A stretch of DNA of 64,000 bases, from contig JANQGH010000068.1 in NCBI GenBank assembly GCA_028277405.1, forward strand, positions 1 through 64,000, read 5' to 3'. The number at the start of each line of letters is the position of its first letter. Position 1 is the first letter of the stretch. The position numbers and the translations under genes are program-made. This document shows positions 9,191 to 18,087 of the stretch, one piece after another. This DNA is from Alphaproteobacteria bacterium. Lineage in GTDB: Bacteria > Pseudomonadota > Alphaproteobacteria > DSM-16000 > Inquilinaceae. The notes beneath the pieces are model-generated. The model did no database searches. It had not been told where the DNA came from and saw nothing but the letters and a program-made list of their open reading frames with translations.

Positions 9191-10423
9191 TCAAGCCCAA
9201 GGGCTCTCTTTCACCACGACGCCGTCTTGCAGCACCATGGGGATGCGCTCGCCCTGCCCTGTCAGGCAGCCGATCTCGGCGATGGGGTCGCCGTCGACCA
9301 GAATCAAATCCGCCGTCGCGCCCGGGGTCACCTGCCCAAGATCGGGGCGGCGGACGATCTCCGCATTCACCGAGGTCGCCGACCGCAGAACGTCCGCCGC
9401 GGGCAGGACTTGCGTCCGCAACGTGAACTCCGTCGACTGGTCCTGGTGCATCCAGCCCAATAGGTCCGTGCCATAGCCCATCGGCACCTCCGCGCGTGCC
9501 AGAATCTCCAAGGACCGAAGCCCCGCTTCGCGCACCATGCGGTTCTTTTCCCGGTTCGCGCCGCCCAGGCCAATGGCATCGGCATGGCGATCAAGACAGT
9601 CATAGATGATCAAGGTCGGCACGGCATAGGCGCCGCGCGTCTTCAGGATCTCCGCCACCCTGTCGTCGATCAGGTTGCAGTGTTCCAACGTGCGCACCCC
9701 GTTCACGCAGGCATGCTCGATCGCCCGCGCGGTGTAGGTGTGGGCAGCAACGTAGGTGCATGACGCCTCGGCGGCCGTCACGATGGACTGGATTTCCTCC
9801 GGCGTGAACTGGATCCAGTCGATCGGGTCGGTCGGGGTCGCGACCCCGCCATTGGCCATGATCTTCACGAAGTCCGCGCCTAAGCGCAGCTCGTCCCTTG
9901 CGGCGGCCAGGCAGGCGGGCACGCCATCGACGACGCGGCCTAGCGCCGGCAGATGCCGGCGCTGCAGATCGCCGACATCGACCCGGCTGGTGCCTCGAAA
10001 ATCCGTGTGCCCACCGGTCTGGCCAAGCGCCTTGCCGGACGTGAACAGGCGCGGGCCCCGCACCAACCCCTCTTGCTGGGCGCGTTTGGTACCTGCGTCG
10101 CCGCCGCCGACATCGCGTACCGTCGTGAAGCCGCGATCCAACATCGCGGACATGTATTGCGCCGTCCAATGGGCAACATAGGTCGGGTGCAAAGCCTCCA
10201 ACGCCGCCAAATTGGGCACGGCGGCAGCGATATGCACATGGGCGTCGATCAGACCCGGCATCAATGTCAGGGCGGTGGCATCGACCACGCGATCCGCATC
10301 GCCGGCAATCGCGGTCTCGGAGACCTCGGCGATTTTCCCATCGGCCACCAGGACGTGGCAGCCCGGCTGGATCGCGTCGCCGACGCCGTCGAACAGATCG
10401 CAATTGTCAAACCTAATGCGCAT
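9191..10423 (-). CDS. Metal-dependent amidohydrolase, imidazolonepropionase/prolidase-like
   Basis: This 410-aa protein is in the amidohydrolase superfamily. The N-terminal beta-sandwich leads into GLIDAHVH (HxH metal site), then VKIMANGG (candidate carbamylated lysine), AAHTY, LEHCN and GTDLLG (final aspartate), so a binuclear metal centre is complete. The C-terminus has the usual GATADLILVDGDP strand pair. The ATG at 10423 begins the family-like MRIRFDNCDLFDG; a longer frame upstream has no support. It is transcribed towards the WD40 operon. Its closest biochemical relatives cleave Xaa-Pro or cyclic amide bonds; the true substrate is unknown. Confidence 0.85.
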   Translation of the reverse strand: MRIRFDNCDLFDGVGDAIQPGCHVLVADGKIAEVSETAIAGDADRVVDATALTLMPGLIDAHVHIAAAVPNLAALEALHPTYVAHWTAQYMSAMLDRGFTTVRDVGGGDAGTKRAQQEGLVRGPRLFTSGKALGQTGGHTDFRGTSRVDVGDLQRRHLPALGRVVDGVPACLAAARDELRLGADFVKIMANGGVATPTDPIDWIQFTPEEIQSIVTAAEASCTYVAAHTYTARAIEHACVNGVRTLEHCNLIDDRVAEILKTRGAYAVPTLIIYDCLDRHADAIGLGGANREKNRMVREAGLRSLEILARAEVPMGYGTDLLGWMHQDQSTEFTLRTQVLPAADVLRSATSVNAEIVRRPDLGQVTPGATADLILVDGDPIAEIGCLTGQGERIPMVLQDGVVVKESPWA

Positions 10424-10794
10424 GACTTCACTCCCATCCCCGCGGCTAGTGTCGCCGACGGGCCCTTGCTGTGATTTGGTATGCGCGCGTTGGACTTCGT
10501 TCGCGCCTATACCCCGCGAACGCCGCCGCACACGACCGTGATTGCACCGGGGCTTTCCTGGCGGGCGCCCCCACGCCCCCGATGCTCCTAGACTAAGCCA
10601 GCTCCGACGCCTTCGGAAGATGCGCTGGCGTAACGGCACCAACGGGTTGCTGCCGAACTGTTATGATATAACATAGCGTCTGCAAAACCGCAGCAAACCT
10701 CGCGCAACTCCCCTCGATACCGGCGCAGGCGACGATCGGAGCGTTGGCAACGGCGGGATCGTTTTCCTCCTTTGTCTGGCATTGGATAACGTTG
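10424..10794. other. Divergent promoter region around Zur box 2
   Basis: This 371-base stretch separates the minus-strand amidohydrolase from the plus-strand ZIP transporter. Apart from the palindrome at 10659-10673 I see no gene. A TTG codon at 10744 would extend the ZIP protein by 17 residues, but without a ribosome-binding site. Confidence 0.5.
10659..10673. promoter_or_regulatory. Zur-type box 2 (ZIP / COG0523 promoter)
   Basis: TGTTATGATATAACA reads TGTTAT from both ends apart from the central bases and matches boxes 1 and 3 in its GTTAT-ATAAC core. It lies about 120 bases before the ZIP gene and 236 bases before the amidohydrolase start, so the ZIP operon is the more likely target. Confidence 0.75.
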
Positions 10795-11547
10795 ATGACC
10801 CCCGATCTTCTTCTTATTCTCATGACGATCGTCATCGTGGCCGTTGCGTTCGGGGCGGGCGTGCCCGTGCTGGCGGGACGCAGGTTCGATGCGGAAGGAA
10901 CGCTCGCCGCGCGCGGCGAAGCGATCGCGGCCGGCGTCTTTCTGGGCGCCGGTCTCATTCACATGCTGGGCGACGCGGCCGGAGACTTCGCCGCCGCAGG
11001 CGTTGACTACCCTTGGCCCTTCCTGTTGTGCGGCGCGGTCGTTCTGGCGTTGCTGTTGCTCGAACATGTGGGGGCGGCCGCGAAGGGGGCGAGCAACGAG
11101 AGCGCGGCCCTGGCCCTGCTGGCCACGGCAATGCTCTCGATCCATTCCTTCCTTGCCGGGGCTGCGCTGGGCACGAGTGGCGCTGGGGCCGTCGCGATCG
11201 TGATCTTCATCGCCATTGTCGCGCATAAATGGGCGGCATCGTTCGCGCTTGCCGTCTCGCTCGCCCGCAGTCCGTTGGGCCGCGTACCCCGCTTTGTCGC
11301 CTTTGTCGTGTTCGTCTTCTTTCTTCCACTTGGCGTGGCGACCGGCGCCCTCGCGGCCGAATGGGACGCGGCCTATCCGCTGGTGGCGCCGACGCTCAAG
11401 GCGCTGGCCGCCGGCACATTCCTCTATCTCGGCACCTTACACGGCCTTGCGAACGGAACGCTCGTTGCCCGTTGCTGTGATCTTCGAGAATTCACAGCAG
11501 TGGTCTTCGGCTTCGCGCTGATGGCCGTCGTCGCGATTTGGACATGA
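10795..11547 (+). CDS. ZIP-family metal transporter
   Basis: This 250-aa inner-membrane protein has seven or eight hydrophobic segments and the two ZIP signatures: [10 protein letters not shown] in one helix and [14 protein letters not shown] in the next, whose His residues bind the transported metal. An additional H in GLIHMLGD is also typical. ZIP proteins move zinc and sometimes iron or manganese into the cytoplasm. The ATG at 10795 was chosen because the protein then begins directly with a membrane segment. A Zur-type box lies upstream and a COG0523 GTPase begins 73 bases downstream. Confidence 0.88.
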   Translation: MTPDLLLILMTIVIVAVAFGAGVPVLAGRRFDAEGTLAARGEAIAAGVFLGAGLIHMLGDAAGDFAAAGVDYPWPFLLCGAVVLALLLLEHVGAAAKGASNESAALALLATAMLSIHSFLAGAALGTSGAGAVAIVIFIAIVAHKWAASFALAVSLARSPLGRVPRFVAFVVFVFFLPLGVATGALAAEWDAAYPLVAPTLKALAAGTFLYLGTLHGLANGTLVARCCDLREFTAVVFGFALMAVVAIWT

Positions 11548-11620
11548 AGCCCTTGTCCATCGCCAAGTCAGAGCCAGTTGCCAAAGGCGAGACATCTCAT
11601 CCGTTCACAAGGGCGGCTTG

Positions 11621-12706
11621 ATGGCCCGGATACCTGTAACGATCCTGACCGGCTTCCTGGGCGCCGGTAAGACGACGTTTCTCAACCGCTTGCTGACCGA
11701 GCCGAGCTTCGCTAGGACGGCGGTCATCGTCAACGAGTTCGGCGAGGCCGGCGTCGATGGCAGCCTGGTCACGCGCGCGGACGAGGGCGTCGTCGAGATG
11801 ACCGTCGGCTGCCTGTGTTGCACGGTCTCGGGCGATGTCCGGCAGACCTTGTTCCGCCTGCAGGACGAGCAGGAGAGCGGCATCGGCCCCTCCTTCGACC
11901 GAGTGGTCATCGAAACCACGGGGCTGGCCGACCCCGTGCCGATCCTGCAGACATTCATGACCAGCGAAGCGGTGCTGCACCGGTTCGCGCTAAACGGCGT
12001 CGTGACCTTGCTGGACGCGCTGAACGCCGAACACGGGCTGGAGCGGTTTGAGGAAGCAAGGCGGCAGGTGGCAGTGGCGGATCTGCTGCTGATCACCAAG
12101 GGGGATTTGGCGCGAGACCCGGCATCCAAGCGGGACCTGGCAGACTTGAAGGCGAACTTGTCGCGGCGGAACCCGAACGCCCGCGTCATGGACGTGTGTG
12201 ACGCACGGGCCGAGACCGTATTCTCCCTCGCGGCCTTCGACCCGTCCGGCAAGCCACCTGACGTCCGGGAGTTTTTGAGGTTCGAGACCGCCGCCGGCGG
12301 CCACGCCGATCATGGCCATTCGCACGATCACGGACACGAGCACGCCCACGACGTCAATCGACACGGCGAGGCGGCCACGGCCTACTGTTTCACCGCCGAG
12401 GAACCGCTCGACCTCCACACGCTTGGCGAGGCCATCGCCGCGCTGCAGGCCTCGTTCGGCTCGGACTTGTTGCGGGTGAAGGGGCTTGTGGAAATCGCCG
12501 AAGAGCCCTCAGGCCCCCTCATCCTCCACGCGGTCGGCCACGCGACCAGCCCACCAGCATTGCTCGATGGCTGGCCCGACGGCATCGACGGCACACGTAT
12601 TGTCCTGATCTTGAGCGGACCGGCGCGCGCCGAGGCAACGCCGATGCTCGCATCGTTCCTGCCGGAACTCCGACCGTTTGGCGCGGCACCGCCTCGCTCT
12701 GTGTGA
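11621..12706 (+). CDS. COG0523/CobW-family GTPase (copy 2)
   Basis: This 361-aa G3E GTPase has Walker [16 protein letters not shown], the metal motif GCLCCT and ETTGLADP; the guanine-recognition motif reads ITKGD in place of NKxD. A strongly His-rich linker ([16 protein letters not shown], about residues 225-240) precedes the CobW C-terminal domain. The ATG at 11621, behind AAGGGCGG, is preferred over the TTG one codon earlier. It follows the ZIP transporter and probably shares its Zur-controlled promoter. A zinc-chaperone role is inferred from context. Confidence 0.9.
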   Translation: MARIPVTILTGFLGAGKTTFLNRLLTEPSFARTAVIVNEFGEAGVDGSLVTRADEGVVEMTVGCLCCTVSGDVRQTLFRLQDEQESGIGPSFDRVVIETTGLADPVPILQTFMTSEAVLHRFALNGVVTLLDALNAEHGLERFEEARRQVAVADLLLITKGDLARDPASKRDLADLKANLSRRNPNARVMDVCDARAETVFSLAAFDPSGKPPDVREFLRFETAAGGHADHGHSHDHGHEHAHDVNRHGEAATAYCFTAEEPLDLHTLGEAIAALQASFGSDLLRVKGLVEIAEEPSGPLILHAVGHATSPPALLDGWPDGIDGTRIVLILSGPARAEATPMLASFLPELRPFGAAPPRSV

Positions 12707-12763
12707 GACTTGTCGTCGGGTTCGCGCGTGTAATGCGGTATGGCGGCTTCTTCCGCTTGGTTG

Positions 12764-13624
12764 TCACCCCGCCCGACGCGCAATGAGCACGTGACATGAT
12801 GCATTGATGAGGAGTGGTCGGTCGGGGCCGCCGGAGCGGCGCTCGAAAGCCTCGAGGACGGCGCGCTCAACGGCGTCTCGCTCGTTTGAGGCGCAACGGG
12901 CGATGAGTGCACCTGATAAGGGATTCCCGACCATGCCACGCCACATCGCATCCGGCGTAGGTAGGGCGAGCGTCGCATCAACAACGTGAATTTCAGCGTC
13001 CGCCACGGGGGCGGCGGCCGTCACCTCCTCCACCAGACCCTCAGCAGTCATGAGCTCTGCCCAGCCTGGTCTTGGAGGCGGGTCTGTTAGCCGCGCGGGC
13101 AAAGCGGCCATAAGCGGTTCGATCTGGACCCGCGCAAGCTCGTTATGCTCCGGTTCACGCCAGACCGAGGTCACGAGGAAGCCTCCCGGCCGCAGGCAGG
13201 CTGCGGCCGCCCGCCAGGCCGCGAGCCGATCGGGGAAGAGGAAGATGCCAAAACACGAGAAGGCAGCGTCGAAGGACCCCTTCTCCAGGTTGAGCGCCTG
13301 TCCGTCGCGCACCTCGGCTTGCGCATAGGCGCTTAGGGGAGCCAACGCGCGTTCGGTAAGCGCCACCATGCCCGAGGAAATGTCGGTTGCAAGGACCGAA
13401 CCAGCCCCCTGGGCAGCGCACACGTTTGCCGCGGCAACCGCGAGGTCGCCTGGTCCGCAGGCAATGTCGAGCATACGTGGTGCAAGCGGCAGACGGCCTT
13501 GGACCATGCAGACCATCGACCGGGCGATATGGCCCGTGAGCGGCGAGAAAAGGCGCGCATAGTCCGCCGCATGCGCGTCCCATCCTTGGGCTGTGGTCGG
13601 ATCATCGCGCGCGTGCGTCGACAT
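12764..13624 (-). CDS. Class I SAM-dependent methyltransferase
   Basis: This 286-aa protein has the Rossmann-like fold of UbiE/Methyltransf_11 enzymes: motif I MLDIACGPGDLA (about residues 51-62), the acidic loop VLATDISSGM, and FDAAFSCFGIFLFPD. No other domain is present. The acceptor substrate is not predictable. It lies convergent to the second COG0523 gene and upstream of an Rrf2 regulator on the same strand. It does not have an obvious connection to zinc. Confidence 0.85.
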   Translation of the reverse strand: MSTHARDDPTTAQGWDAHAADYARLFSPLTGHIARSMVCMVQGRLPLAPRMLDIACGPGDLAVAAANVCAAQGAGSVLATDISSGMVALTERALAPLSAYAQAEVRDGQALNLEKGSFDAAFSCFGIFLFPDRLAAWRAAAACLRPGGFLVTSVWREPEHNELARVQIEPLMAALPARLTDPPPRPGWAELMTAEGLVEEVTAAAPVADAEIHVVDATLALPTPDAMWRGMVGNPLSGALIARCASNERDAVERAVLEAFERRSGGPDRPLLINASCHVLIARRAG

Positions 13625-13760
13625 AGAGCAGCTCCTGTTAGCACCCCCTGTCTATCTGCTGTCCAGGCGGCTTTTGGCAAGGCGCCGATATCGCGCAAAA
13701 CGATCGGCAGATGCCGGCTGTAGGCCCAGGTTACGGGTGGTGAGGCACTGTCGAAGGCAG

Positions 13761-14192
13761 CTAAGTGAGGGCCGGTCTATCCTTGCCTGCACCTCCACGG
13801 ACTTCAGAGATGGTCGTCTCGCTCAACCGTTTGACCAGGCTCTGCTCGATCTCCTCCATGACGCTCGAAACGCGGTGCCGCAGCGCATGTTCCACCGAAC
13901 ACTCAGAGGCATGATCATCACCATCGGTCGCGATGAGGCTTTCGTCGAGCGCAAGATAGACATCCGCCAAGGTGATGTTTTCCGGTTTGCGCGCCAGTCG
14001 CCAGCCGCCTGCATGTCCTTTCTCTGAGGTCAAGAGCCCTGCTTGGCGGAGCCGCCCCAGGACCCGGCGAACCACAACCGGGTGGGTCCCCGCATGGTCG
14101 GCGATGTTGGCAGATGTTTGTACACGGTCGGGGTCGCCAGCCATGTGGCTGAGCGTGTGCAAGGCAAGAGAGAGGCGGCTATTGCGCTTCAT
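13761..14192 (-). CDS. Rrf2-family transcriptional regulator
   Basis: This 143-aa winged-helix regulator has the Rrf2 core: SLALHTLSHMAG, then the recognition region HPVVVRRVLGRLRQAGLL and the wing GHAGGWRLARKPENITLADVY. Only one cysteine (in ECSVEHAL) is seen, so the three-cysteine iron-sulfur site of IscR/NsrR is absent and the protein is closer to the YwnA group. It diverges from the DUF1826-dehydrogenase operon, which it probably controls. Confidence 0.85.
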   Translation of the reverse strand: MKRNSRLSLALHTLSHMAGDPDRVQTSANIADHAGTHPVVVRRVLGRLRQAGLLTSEKGHAGGWRLARKPENITLADVYLALDESLIATDGDDHASECSVEHALRHRVSSVMEEIEQSLVKRLSETTISEVRGGAGKDRPALT

Positions 14193-14222
14193 ATCTGTTT
14201 CTTCTCCGAGCCGGAATCATAC

Positions 14223-14239
14223 GTAACGATCGATGTTGC
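14223..14239. promoter_or_regulatory. Imperfect palindrome in the rrf2/DUF1826 divergent promoter
   Basis: GTAAC and GTTGC flank GATCGAT, giving a 5-7-5 imperfect inverted repeat. It may be a degenerate Zur box (compare GCAAC/GTTGC in box 3) or the Rrf2 operator. The sequence alone does not decide. Confidence 0.3.
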
Positions 14240-14299
14240 ATTCGTCTAGTAACTGCCTAAGTTGCGTGACTCTCACGACATCCCATTGGGGGACGCAGC

Positions 14300-14953
14300 A
14301 TGAACCTCGTCCAAGAGGTTACTGAGGACGCGGCTCTCGGCGTCATAGTTGCGACGACGCCAAGGGGATTGTCGGCGATCCAACACAGCGGATGCGCGGC
14401 GGCCATCTGGCAACGTCAGCCGCTTGATCGGTTTCAGCGTTGGATCGACGAGCAACAGCCGGAGCATTTGCCGAGGTCACGCGTCATTCTGCGTCCGAAT
14501 GCCGTCCACGACGCGGTGTTCCAGCTTGTCGAGGTGTCGGGCCTGCCTGCGTGTGAAGAACGCGCGATGCTCGTTGACGATATCTCCGCACAAGCAAACA
14601 TGTTCGCCGCCGTCATGGGCGCGCCGTATCTACGGCTGCGATTGGACGTCATCACGGCCAACGAGGGCCGGGACTTTAGCGTCGACGCGGTGACGGCGCG
14701 TCTGGTCTGCACCTATCGTGGGACCGGCACGCAATACGGCATCTCGACGGACGGGGCCGAGCCACAGCATGTGCTCACTGTGCCGACTGGCTCGCCGATT
14801 GTGCTGCGTGGAACGCTTTGGCCGGAGACCCCCAATTCCGGATTGCGGTATCGATCGCCACCGATTGAACGCATGGGCGAGACCAGGCTCGTCCTCGTCC
14901 TGGACCCGGTCTTTGATCTTGAGGATCGAACCGACCGGCATCTTTTGCACTGA
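14300..14953 (+). CDS. DUF1826 protein
   Basis: This 217-aa protein fits the DUF1826 family, with the conserved [14 protein letters not shown] and [11 protein letters not shown] segments and a late strand [19 protein letters not shown]. No signal peptide or membrane helix is seen. Members of the family occur near COG0523 and Zur-controlled genes, but the biochemical role is not established. It is the first gene of a two-gene operon; the dehydrogenase begins 26 bases after its stop. Confidence 0.7.
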   Translation: MNLVQEVTEDAALGVIVATTPRGLSAIQHSGCAAAIWQRQPLDRFQRWIDEQQPEHLPRSRVILRPNAVHDAVFQLVEVSGLPACEERAMLVDDISAQANMFAAVMGAPYLRLRLDVITANEGRDFSVDAVTARLVCTYRGTGTQYGISTDGAEPQHVLTVPTGSPIVLRGTLWPETPNSGLRYRSPPIERMGETRLVLVLDPVFDLEDRTDRHLLH

Positions 14954-14979
14954 ACCTTGGAAGCATAGGGAGAAAGACA

Positions 14980-16143
14980 ATGAAGACACGAGCCGCCATC
15001 GCGTGGGCGCCCAACCAACCGCTCGAGATCGAGGAAATCGACCTGGACGGCCCGAAGGACGGCGAAGTCCTGGTTCGGATTGTCACGACAAGCCTCTGCC
15101 ACACAGACGTCTTCACCCTTTCAGGCGAAGACCCGGAGGGCCTGTTTCCCTGCATCCTTGGCCATGAAGGATGTGGCATTGTCGAAGAGGTCGGTAAAGG
15201 TGTGACATCGGTGAAGCCGGGCGATCATGTCATCCCGCTCTATGTGCCTGAAGACCCGAACTGCCCCTACATCAAATCCGGCAAGACCAACCTGTGCCAG
15301 ACCATTCGGGCTACCCAGGGCGCAGGCGTCATGCCCGACGGAACCTCGCGCTTCTCTTACAAGGGCAAACAGATCCTGCACTATATGGGCACCAGCACGT
15401 TCAGCGAGTACACCGTGCTGCCCGAGATCTCTGTGGCCAAGATCTCAAAAGAAGCGCCGTTGTCAAAAGCCTCCGTCATGGGCTGCGCGGTCCCGACGGG
15501 GATCGGGGCGGTGCGGAACACAGCCAAGGTCGAGGAAGGCGCGACGGTCGCCGTGTTTGGCCTCGGCGCCGTGGGCATGGCGGTGATCCAGGGGGCCGTG
15601 CTGAAAGGCGCATCGCGGATCATCGGGATCGACATCAACCCCAACAAATTCCCGCTGGCGAAGTCGCTTGGGGCAACGGAGTGCCTCAATCCCAAGGACC
15701 ATGACGCCCCGATCCACGAAGTGCTGATCGAGATGACGAATGGCGGCCTGGACTACACCTTCGAGGCGGTCGGCAATGTGGAGTTGATGCGTTCAGCCCT
15801 GGAGGCCTGCCATAAGGGCTGGGGCGAGTGCACCGTGATCGGTGTGGCTGGAGCGGGACAGGAGATCTCGACGCGGCCGTTCCAACTTGTCACCGGTCGG
15901 GTTTGGCGTGGGACCGCATTTGGCGGTGTTCTGGGTCGCAGCCAACTGCCGGGTATGGTCGACGAATGGCTGCGCGGCGATTTCAGCGTCGACCCCTACA
16001 TCACCCATCACATGACCCACAACCAGATCAATACCGCCTTCGACCTTCTGAAGGCCGGCCAGTCAATCCGGTCGGTCATCCACTTCCAACCCAGGGATAC
16101 GATGACGGTCAACTCGCTGCCCGGCGAACTCGTCCCAGAATAG
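14980..16143 (+). CDS. Class III alcohol dehydrogenase variant lacking structural-zinc cysteines
   Basis: This 387-aa protein is a full-length S-(hydroxymethyl)glutathione dehydrogenase homologue, the NAD-dependent enzyme of formaldehyde detoxification. The catalytic-zinc ligands are present (C40 in SLCHTD, H62 in GHEG, C169 in MGCAVPTG) and so is the NAD-binding FGLGAVGMA. The structural-zinc lobe normally reads C-x2-C-x2-C-x7-C. Here the four positions are D92, C95, I98 and C106, so two ligands are gone while the flanking IPLY and SGKTNLC are conserved. AGGGAG precedes the ATG. It lies inside a zinc-starvation island, so a form using one zinc per subunit is the natural inference. Confidence 0.88.
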   Translation: MKTRAAIAWAPNQPLEIEEIDLDGPKDGEVLVRIVTTSLCHTDVFTLSGEDPEGLFPCILGHEGCGIVEEVGKGVTSVKPGDHVIPLYVPEDPNCPYIKSGKTNLCQTIRATQGAGVMPDGTSRFSYKGKQILHYMGTSTFSEYTVLPEISVAKISKEAPLSKASVMGCAVPTGIGAVRNTAKVEEGATVAVFGLGAVGMAVIQGAVLKGASRIIGIDINPNKFPLAKSLGATECLNPKDHDAPIHEVLIEMTNGGLDYTFEAVGNVELMRSALEACHKGWGECTVIGVAGAGQEISTRPFQLVTGRVWRGTAFGGVLGRSQLPGMVDEWLRGDFSVDPYITHHMTHNQINTAFDLLKAGQSIRSVIHFQPRDTMTVNSLPGELVPE

Positions 16144-16305
16144 CGCAGCGCATCTTGCAGGTCTGTCGGTGCGATTGGCCACGCCAACGCTGGTCAACCG
16201 CCTCCGGCGTTTGGCGTGCGGTCCCACGCAAACCGGCGTCGGCAGCGTCATCGACCGTCTCGAGCGGACCTTTCGCTGGCAGCATGAGAAGCATCTCACC
16301 GGCTC

Positions 16306-16809
16306 TCAAAGCCGCGTCGGATTGGGCACGTCGCCGTAAACGGCCTTTGGATCGAAGGACTTCCCCGACTCCGTGAACACGAGCCGGGCAGGTTCACCTG
16401 ATGGGCCGCCGAGTTCGACCGATCGATAGAAACAGGATCGGTACCCGACATGACAACTGGCGCCCGAACCGGCGACCTGGACGCGCAGCCAGACGGCGTC
16501 CTGGTCATCGTCGATGCGCAGCTCGACAACCGTCTGGACGAGACCACTGTTTGCGCCCTTGCGCCAAAGACACTGGCGGCTTCGGCTCCAATAATGCGCT
16601 TCGCCGGTCGCGATCGTTAACTGCAGAGCCTCGTCATTCATGTAGCCGAGCATCAACACGTCGCCCGCGTCTGCATCGGTCGTAATGCATGGGATCAGCC
16701 CGTCGGCGTCGAATTTGGGCGCCAGTTCGAGGCCCTCCTCGACCTGCTCGACCGTCGTCCGTGGGGCGAAATCGCTGACGGCTTCCACTGCGGACTTGTC
16801 AGGAGTCAT
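16306..16809 (-). CDS. hisI: Phosphoribosyl-AMP cyclohydrolase paralogue (HisI2 type)
   Basis: This 167-aa enzyme opens the adenine ring of phosphoribosyl-AMP in histidine synthesis. [17 protein letters not shown] and the magnesium aspartates (D100, D102, D104) are present. Of the three cysteines that bind zinc in classical HisI, C119 and C126 remain, but the first (in DCDxD) is Asp101. Such HisI2 proteins have been described as zinc-independent candidates in COG0523/Zur clusters. The ATG at 16809, behind GGGAG, is chosen over a GTG at 16818. It overlaps the end of folE by 11 bases. Confidence 0.85.
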   Translation of the reverse strand: MTPDKSAVEAVSDFAPRTTVEQVEEGLELAPKFDADGLIPCITTDADAGDVLMLGYMNDEALQLTIATGEAHYWSRSRQCLWRKGANSGLVQTVVELRIDDDQDAVWLRVQVAGSGASCHVGYRSCFYRSVELGGPSGEPARLVFTESGKSFDPKAVYGDVPNPTRL

Positions 16810-17452
16810 TGGCCCCACTCCCGAGGCTTCCGATCGTCGCGAGAAACTCCTGGCGGACCGCGGGGTCGCTCCGAAACGAGCCGAGCATGCGGCTGGTCAC
16901 CATACTGACACCCGGCTTTCGAATCCCACGCGTTGTGACGCATTGATGCGCGGCCTCGATGACGATGCCGACACCGCGTGGCTTCAGCACCTTCTGGATG
17001 GTGTCGGCGATCTGCGACGTCAGTACTTCTTGGATCTGCATCCGCTTGGCGAACACATCAACAAGGCGGGCCAGCTTGGAAATCCCGACGACACGGCCTG
17101 CCGGCAAATAGCCAATATGCGCCTTACCCAGGATGGGTACGATGTGGTGTTCACAGTGTGACTCGAGACGGATGTCGCGCATAACGATCATCTCGTCATA
17201 TTCGGCCGTCTCGCCGAACGTCGTCTCAAGCAGCGCGACCGGATCCTTGTTGTATCCAGCGAAAAACTCCTCATAGGCTCGGACCACGCGTTCGGGCGTG
17301 CCTGCAAGGCCTTCGCGGTCGGGGTCATCGCCCGCCCACTCGATCAGCGTCCGCACTGCCGCTTCCGCCTTTGCTCGGCTGGGCCGTTGTCGCCCACTTG
17401 AGTTGGCGGGGCCTGATCCTGTGTGCTGACCGCTGAGCACTGCTGTGTCCAT
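16799..17452 (-). CDS. folE: GTP cyclohydrolase I, second-copy type
   Basis: This 217-aa enzyme makes dihydroneopterin triphosphate from GTP, the first step to folate. The zinc ligands are all visible, in SHCEHH (Cys and second His) and AAHQCV (Cys), so this is the zinc-dependent FolE1 form. The core [20 protein letters not shown] and the late [14 protein letters not shown] are standard. The ATG at 17452 and a TTG at 17458 both lie behind ACAGGAG; the ATG is taken. It is the first gene after Zur box 3 on the minus strand. As in pseudomonads, the Zur-controlled copy may be one that receives zinc from a dedicated chaperone. Confidence 0.9.
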   Translation of the reverse strand: MDTAVLSGQHTGSGPANSSGRQRPSRAKAEAAVRTLIEWAGDDPDREGLAGTPERVVRAYEEFFAGYNKDPVALLETTFGETAEYDEMIVMRDIRLESHCEHHIVPILGKAHIGYLPAGRVVGISKLARLVDVFAKRMQIQEVLTSQIADTIQKVLKPRGVGIVIEAAHQCVTTRGIRKPGVSMVTSRMLGSFRSDPAVRQEFLATIGSLGSGANDS

Positions 17453-17508
17453 GTCCAAGTCTCTCCTGTAACCACCCTCGGCGTCCCGGATGATTGGTCC
17501 TTGTAAAC

Positions 17509-17540
17509 GAAGTGCGCAACGTTATAACGTTGCGCACTTC
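17509..17540. promoter_or_regulatory. Zur-type box 3: 32-bp perfect palindrome
   Basis: The left half GAAGTGCGCAACGTTA (17509-17524) is followed by its exact reverse complement (17525-17540). The centre GTTATAAC matches the other two boxes. The site lies between folE-hisI (minus strand, 56 bases away) and the second Fur-family gene with COG0523 and cysS (plus strand, 22 bases away), so it can control both directions and the regulator itself. Confidence 0.88.
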
Positions 17541-17562
17541 AAGTGCAATAAGGGAAAGAGTC

Positions 17563-18069
17563 ATGGCGCTTCTGTCGACGCAACCCAGGCCCTGCACCGA
17601 TCCCAATTGCCGCGGGCCGCATGCGCCGGCTGAACGGGTTGCGCTGGCCGCGTCCCTCTGTGGCACGCGTGGCGTGCAGCTTACCGAGCTGCGACGCCAG
17701 ATACTGGAACTGCTTTGGGAGAGCGGTCGCCCGACAGGCGCCTACGACCTGATCGAAGCACTGAAGCAAAGGGATTCGCGCCCGGTCGGACCGCCCACCG
17801 TATACCGGGCGCTTGAGTTCCTTATGGCCCAAGGGCTCGTCTCGAAGATCGAGAGCCGAAACGCTTACGTTCCCTGCACGCATCCGGAACGAAGGCATGA
17901 TAGCCTGTTCCTTATTTGTAGCACTTGCGGAGCATCTGCAGAGCTAGAAGACCAGCGGCTTGAGCGACTGATCACTGAGGATGCGGCCCAAATCGGGTTC
18001 CGCCCGACACGACGCGTGGTCGAGGTGGAGGGCACCTGCGCCCAATGCATCGCCACCGGGGCGTCCTGA
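17563..18069 (+). CDS. Fur-family regulator, Zur-like (copy 2)
   Basis: This 168-aa protein begins at the ATG behind AAGGGAAAGAG. The winged helix (QLTELRRQILELLWESG, then GPPTVYRALEFLMAQGLVSKI) is followed by a metal domain with CTHPERRHDSLFLIC, the CSTC pair and a final CAQC. It differs from copy 1 in having an N-terminal extension with CTDPNCRGPH and a stronger His/Cys sensing loop (THPERRH). A 32-bp palindrome lies immediately upstream, so it is probably self-regulated. It begins the operon with COG0523 copy 3, a small protein and cysS, and resembles Zur of other proteobacteria more than copy 1 does. Confidence 0.85.
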   Translation: MALLSTQPRPCTDPNCRGPHAPAERVALAASLCGTRGVQLTELRRQILELLWESGRPTGAYDLIEALKQRDSRPVGPPTVYRALEFLMAQGLVSKIESRNAYVPCTHPERRHDSLFLICSTCGASAELEDQRLERLITEDAAQIGFRPTRRVVEVEGTCAQCIATGAS

Positions 18070-18087
18070 TCAGGAAGGGGGCGCATC

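Noticed and set aside
16143-16305. Small gene between adh and hisI
   Set aside because: All frames are shadows of the ends of the two convergent genes or lack start signals.
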